A stretch of 6,300 nt of DNA from Clostridiales bacterium (GTDB lineage: Bacteria > Bacillota > Clostridia > Oscillospirales > Oscillospiraceae): contig JAAYCC010000054.1 in the NCBI GenBank assembly GCA_012729875.1, positions 1-6,300 of the forward strand, given 5' to 3'. Both the position numbers and the translations under genes were made by a program. A model generated the notes under the pieces. The model had not been told where the DNA came from. It made no database searches and worked only from the letters and a program-made list of their open reading frames with translations. Each line of letters opens with the position of its first letter. Positions within the stretch are counted from its first letter, which is position 1. Shown one piece after another: positions 4,504 to 6,300 of the stretch.

Positions 4504-6300
4504 CTATGTCTGTTCCGTAAGTCTTGCGCGGAGTCCGCTGTAGCGTCTTGAAACTCTGTGGTTATCTATCATGCGATATACGGTCCCATCGGTGCCGACA
4601 ACGATGAGAAGCTCCTTTGCCCTCGTAACGGCTGTATAGAGGACTCTGCGGTTCAGGAGCTGGGGCATTCCATCAGTCGCCAGAAATATGACCGCCCTGT
4701 ACTCGCTGCCCTGAGATTTGTGTACTGTTATTGCGAATGCGTGTTCGAGCTCGGTGAGCATATCGTAGTCGTAGACGGCGATACGGTCGTCAAAACGCAC
4801 ATAGACAAGCTCGGCGGTGTTGTCGATTAAAACGATTTCACCTATGTCTCCGTTGAATACACCGGAGCCCGTATCTTTCTCGTCACTATTCCCGGTATCT
4901 GTCAACTCAAAAGGAATAGCGTCTATATCGTTTGTATCTTCCTTGTGATCGTTTTCAGGCGAATGTGACAGTTTTAGCTCAGATACAACGGGATATGATC
5001 GCCACATTATATCATAGTTATTTCTGATTTGCATCACCCTATCGCCTTCGCGGAACACTATTTCGCCGAATTTCTTTTCTTTTTTCCCCTCGGACGGGGG
5101 GTTTAGGGCATTCTGAAGCACCGCGTTGAGGTAAGCGGTGCCGACTTTTCCCTTCCTGGTTGGGCTGAGCACCTGGATCTCCGACTGGGGTATCCCCATG
5201 TTTTTGGGCAGACGCTCAGCGCACAGCTCGGTAATGGTCTCAAGCGCTTCACGCGCCGTGTTGCGCCGCAGAAAGAAAAAGTCGCTGTCTGCGTTGTCGT
5301 TTTGCAGCTCGGGATAGTCACCCCTGTTTATTATGTGGGCATTGGAGACTATGCGGCTGCTCTCCTTCTGGCGGAAGATGTCTGTAAGGCGCACGGTCTC
5401 AACGGTTTCGCTGCGGATAATGTCGTTAAAGACGTTGCCCGGACCCACGCTGGCAAGCTGATCGGCGTCCCCCACAAGCACCAGACGGCAGTTCTGCGGC
5501 ATTGCGCAGAGAAGTGCCCGCATAATAGTTATGTCAACCATTGAGCACTCGTCCAGAATCACCGCGTCGCATTTTAGCTGCTCATTTTCGTTGCGCCGGA
5601 AAATGAGTCCGTCGCCGTCCTCGGTATATCCCGCCTCAAGCAGCCTGTGAATGGTGGAGGCCTCGCATCCGGAAAGCTCGTTCATACGCTTCGCGGCGCG
5701 TCCCGTGGGTGCTGTCAGCATGGTTTTTAGCCCCAGCTTGTCGAAGAGCGAGACGATGGCGCGTACCGTGGTGGTTTTTCCTGTCCCGGGGCCGCCGGTC
5801 AAAACCATTATCTGATGCGTGGCCGCTATCCTGAGCGAATATGTCTGCAGGTCAGCATAGACCACCTTTTGCTCGCTTTCTATGGCGCCTATCAGCTTGT
5901 CGATATTTTTTGATGTATAGCTGACCAAAGCCATCTGCTTTATCCGGTCAGCGACATAGGTCTCCGCTTCGTACAGTGACGCGAGGTAGCAGGCGTCCCT
6001 GTCCGCTATCTGGGAGCGGACCAGCTCGCCGCTGTCAATGAGAACTTCGAGAGCCTCCTCTATCTGTTCCGCATCTACGCCGATGAGCTGCATCGTCACC
6101 GATATCAGGTCGGCATAGGGTATAAAGCAGTGCCCGTTGCGGGTATTGTAGCGCAGTTCAAACAGCGCCGCCGCCGCGACGCGCTCCGGAGCGTCCCCCT
6201 CGAAGCCGCTGCCGAGTGCCAAAGCGTCCGCCTCGGCAAAGCTCGCCCCGATATCTTCGCGGGCGATTATGTAGGGATTTTCCCGGAGGCGCTCAAGAGC
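4504..6300 (-). CDS. recD2: ATP-dependent 5'-3' DNA helicase RecD2 (SF1B), N-terminus outside window
   Basis: RecD2 is a RecBC-independent SF1B helicase involved in replication-fork maintenance and repair in Firmicutes and Deinococcus. The frame stays open to the right edge, so 598 residues are visible of the roughly 740-790 usual; an apparent start near 6222 is not real, because coding continues upstream with ENPYIIAREDIGASFAEAD, typical of the family's N-terminal region. Counting from the window edge, motifs are: Walker A GGPGTGKT (169-176), motif Ia TAPTGRAAKRM (196-206), STIHRLLE (215-222), motif II ILDECSMVD (248-256), motif III VGDADQL (276-282), motif IV DIFRQ (307-311), SPTRKGKVGT (379-388), NNYD (427-430), VFNGDIG (481-487), motif V TVHKSQGSE (525-533) and motif VI YTAVTRAK (555-562). 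About 40 extra acidic/polar residues lie between NNYD and VFNGD. The SH3-like 2B domain follows. The visible catalytic core looks complete. It is the first visible gene of the run recD2-comF-mreB; the promoter lies outside the window. Confidence 0.95.
   Translation of the reverse strand, partial: ALERLRENPYIIAREDIGASFAEADALALGSGFEGDAPERVAAAALFELRYNTRNGHCFIPYADLISVTMQLIGVDAEQIEEALEVLIDSGELVRSQIADRDACYLASLYEAETYVADRIKQMALVSYTSKNIDKLIGAIESEQKVVYADLQTYSLRIAATHQIMVLTGGPGTGKTTTVRAIVSLFDKLGLKTMLTAPTGRAAKRMNELSGCEASTIHRLLEAGYTEDGDGLIFRRNENEQLKCDAVILDECSMVDITIMRALLCAMPQNCRLVLVGDADQLASVGPGNVFNDIIRSETVETVRLTDIFRQKESSRIVSNAHIINRGDYPELQNDNADSDFFFLRRNTAREALETITELCAERLPKNMGIPQSEIQVLSPTRKGKVGTAYLNAVLQNALNPPSEGKKEKKFGEIVFREGDRVMQIRNNYDIMWRSYPVVSELKLSHSPENDHKEDTNDIDAIPFELTDTGNSDEKDTGSGVFNGDIGEIVLIDNTAELVYVRFDDRIAVYDYDMLTELEHAFAITVHKSQGSEYRAVIFLATDGMPQLLNRRVLYTAVTRAKELLIVVGTDGTVYRMIDNHRVSRRYSGLRARLTEQT

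Noticed and set aside
4504..6222. A complete 572-residue helicase starting at a TTG codon at 6222
   Set aside because: The same frame continues without a stop to 6300 and encodes conserved RecD2 N-terminal sequence, so the gene is truncated by the window edge rather than starting here.
1..6300. An undescribed defence, mobile or biosynthetic system in the window
   Set aside because: Every substantial gene belongs to a familiar core family with intact motifs, and there are no transposases, integrases, direct repeat arrays, att-like repeats or unknown large genes.

Overview
This 6.3 kb window looks like an ordinary chromosomal housekeeping segment from a Firmicutes bacterium of the class Clostridia, quite possibly an Oscillospirales/Ruminococcaceae-type gut anaerobe. 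The evidence is a compact layout, strong GGAGG-like ribosome binding sites, MreB/Mbl and RecD2-type proteins, codons that favour G/C yet use ATA for isoleucine freely, and AT-rich promoter DNA between GC-richer genes. The taxonomic placement is inference. I see no mobile element, CRISPR array, phage gene, rRNA or tRNA, and no obvious undescribed system.

Layout from left to right: (1) the last 25 codons of a plus-strand gene, perhaps a SLOG/DUF1273-like protein; (2) a near-ideal bidirectional terminator whose stem overlaps the ends of both flanking genes; (3) glpK, glycerol kinase, minus strand; (4) a 100-bp AT-rich divergent promoter region in which the two predicted promoters physically overlap; (5) a plus-strand serine alpha/beta hydrolase of the monoacylglycerol lipase/lysophospholipase type; (6) a second bidirectional terminator between convergent genes; (7) a minus-strand gene series transcribed in the order recD2 (its 5' end lies beyond the right edge), comF, mreB/mbl-like, with gaps of about 40 bp that suggest one operon.

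Functionally, the left half may form a small glycerolipid module: the hydrolase could release glycerol or glycerol derivatives from acylglycerols, and GlpK would trap glycerol as glycerol-3-phosphate. The right half joins a 5'-3' DNA helicase (RecD2), a ComF phosphoribosyltransferase-fold protein linked to DNA uptake or repair, and a stand-alone MreB-family actin with no mreC or mreD beside it. All genes appear intact apart from the two cut by the window edges. The points most worth a second look are the overlapping promoters, the missing HPr-phosphorylation histidine in GlpK, the altered catalytic-loop motif of the MreB homologue, and an acidic insertion in RecD2. No intergenic stretch exceeds about 100 bp.
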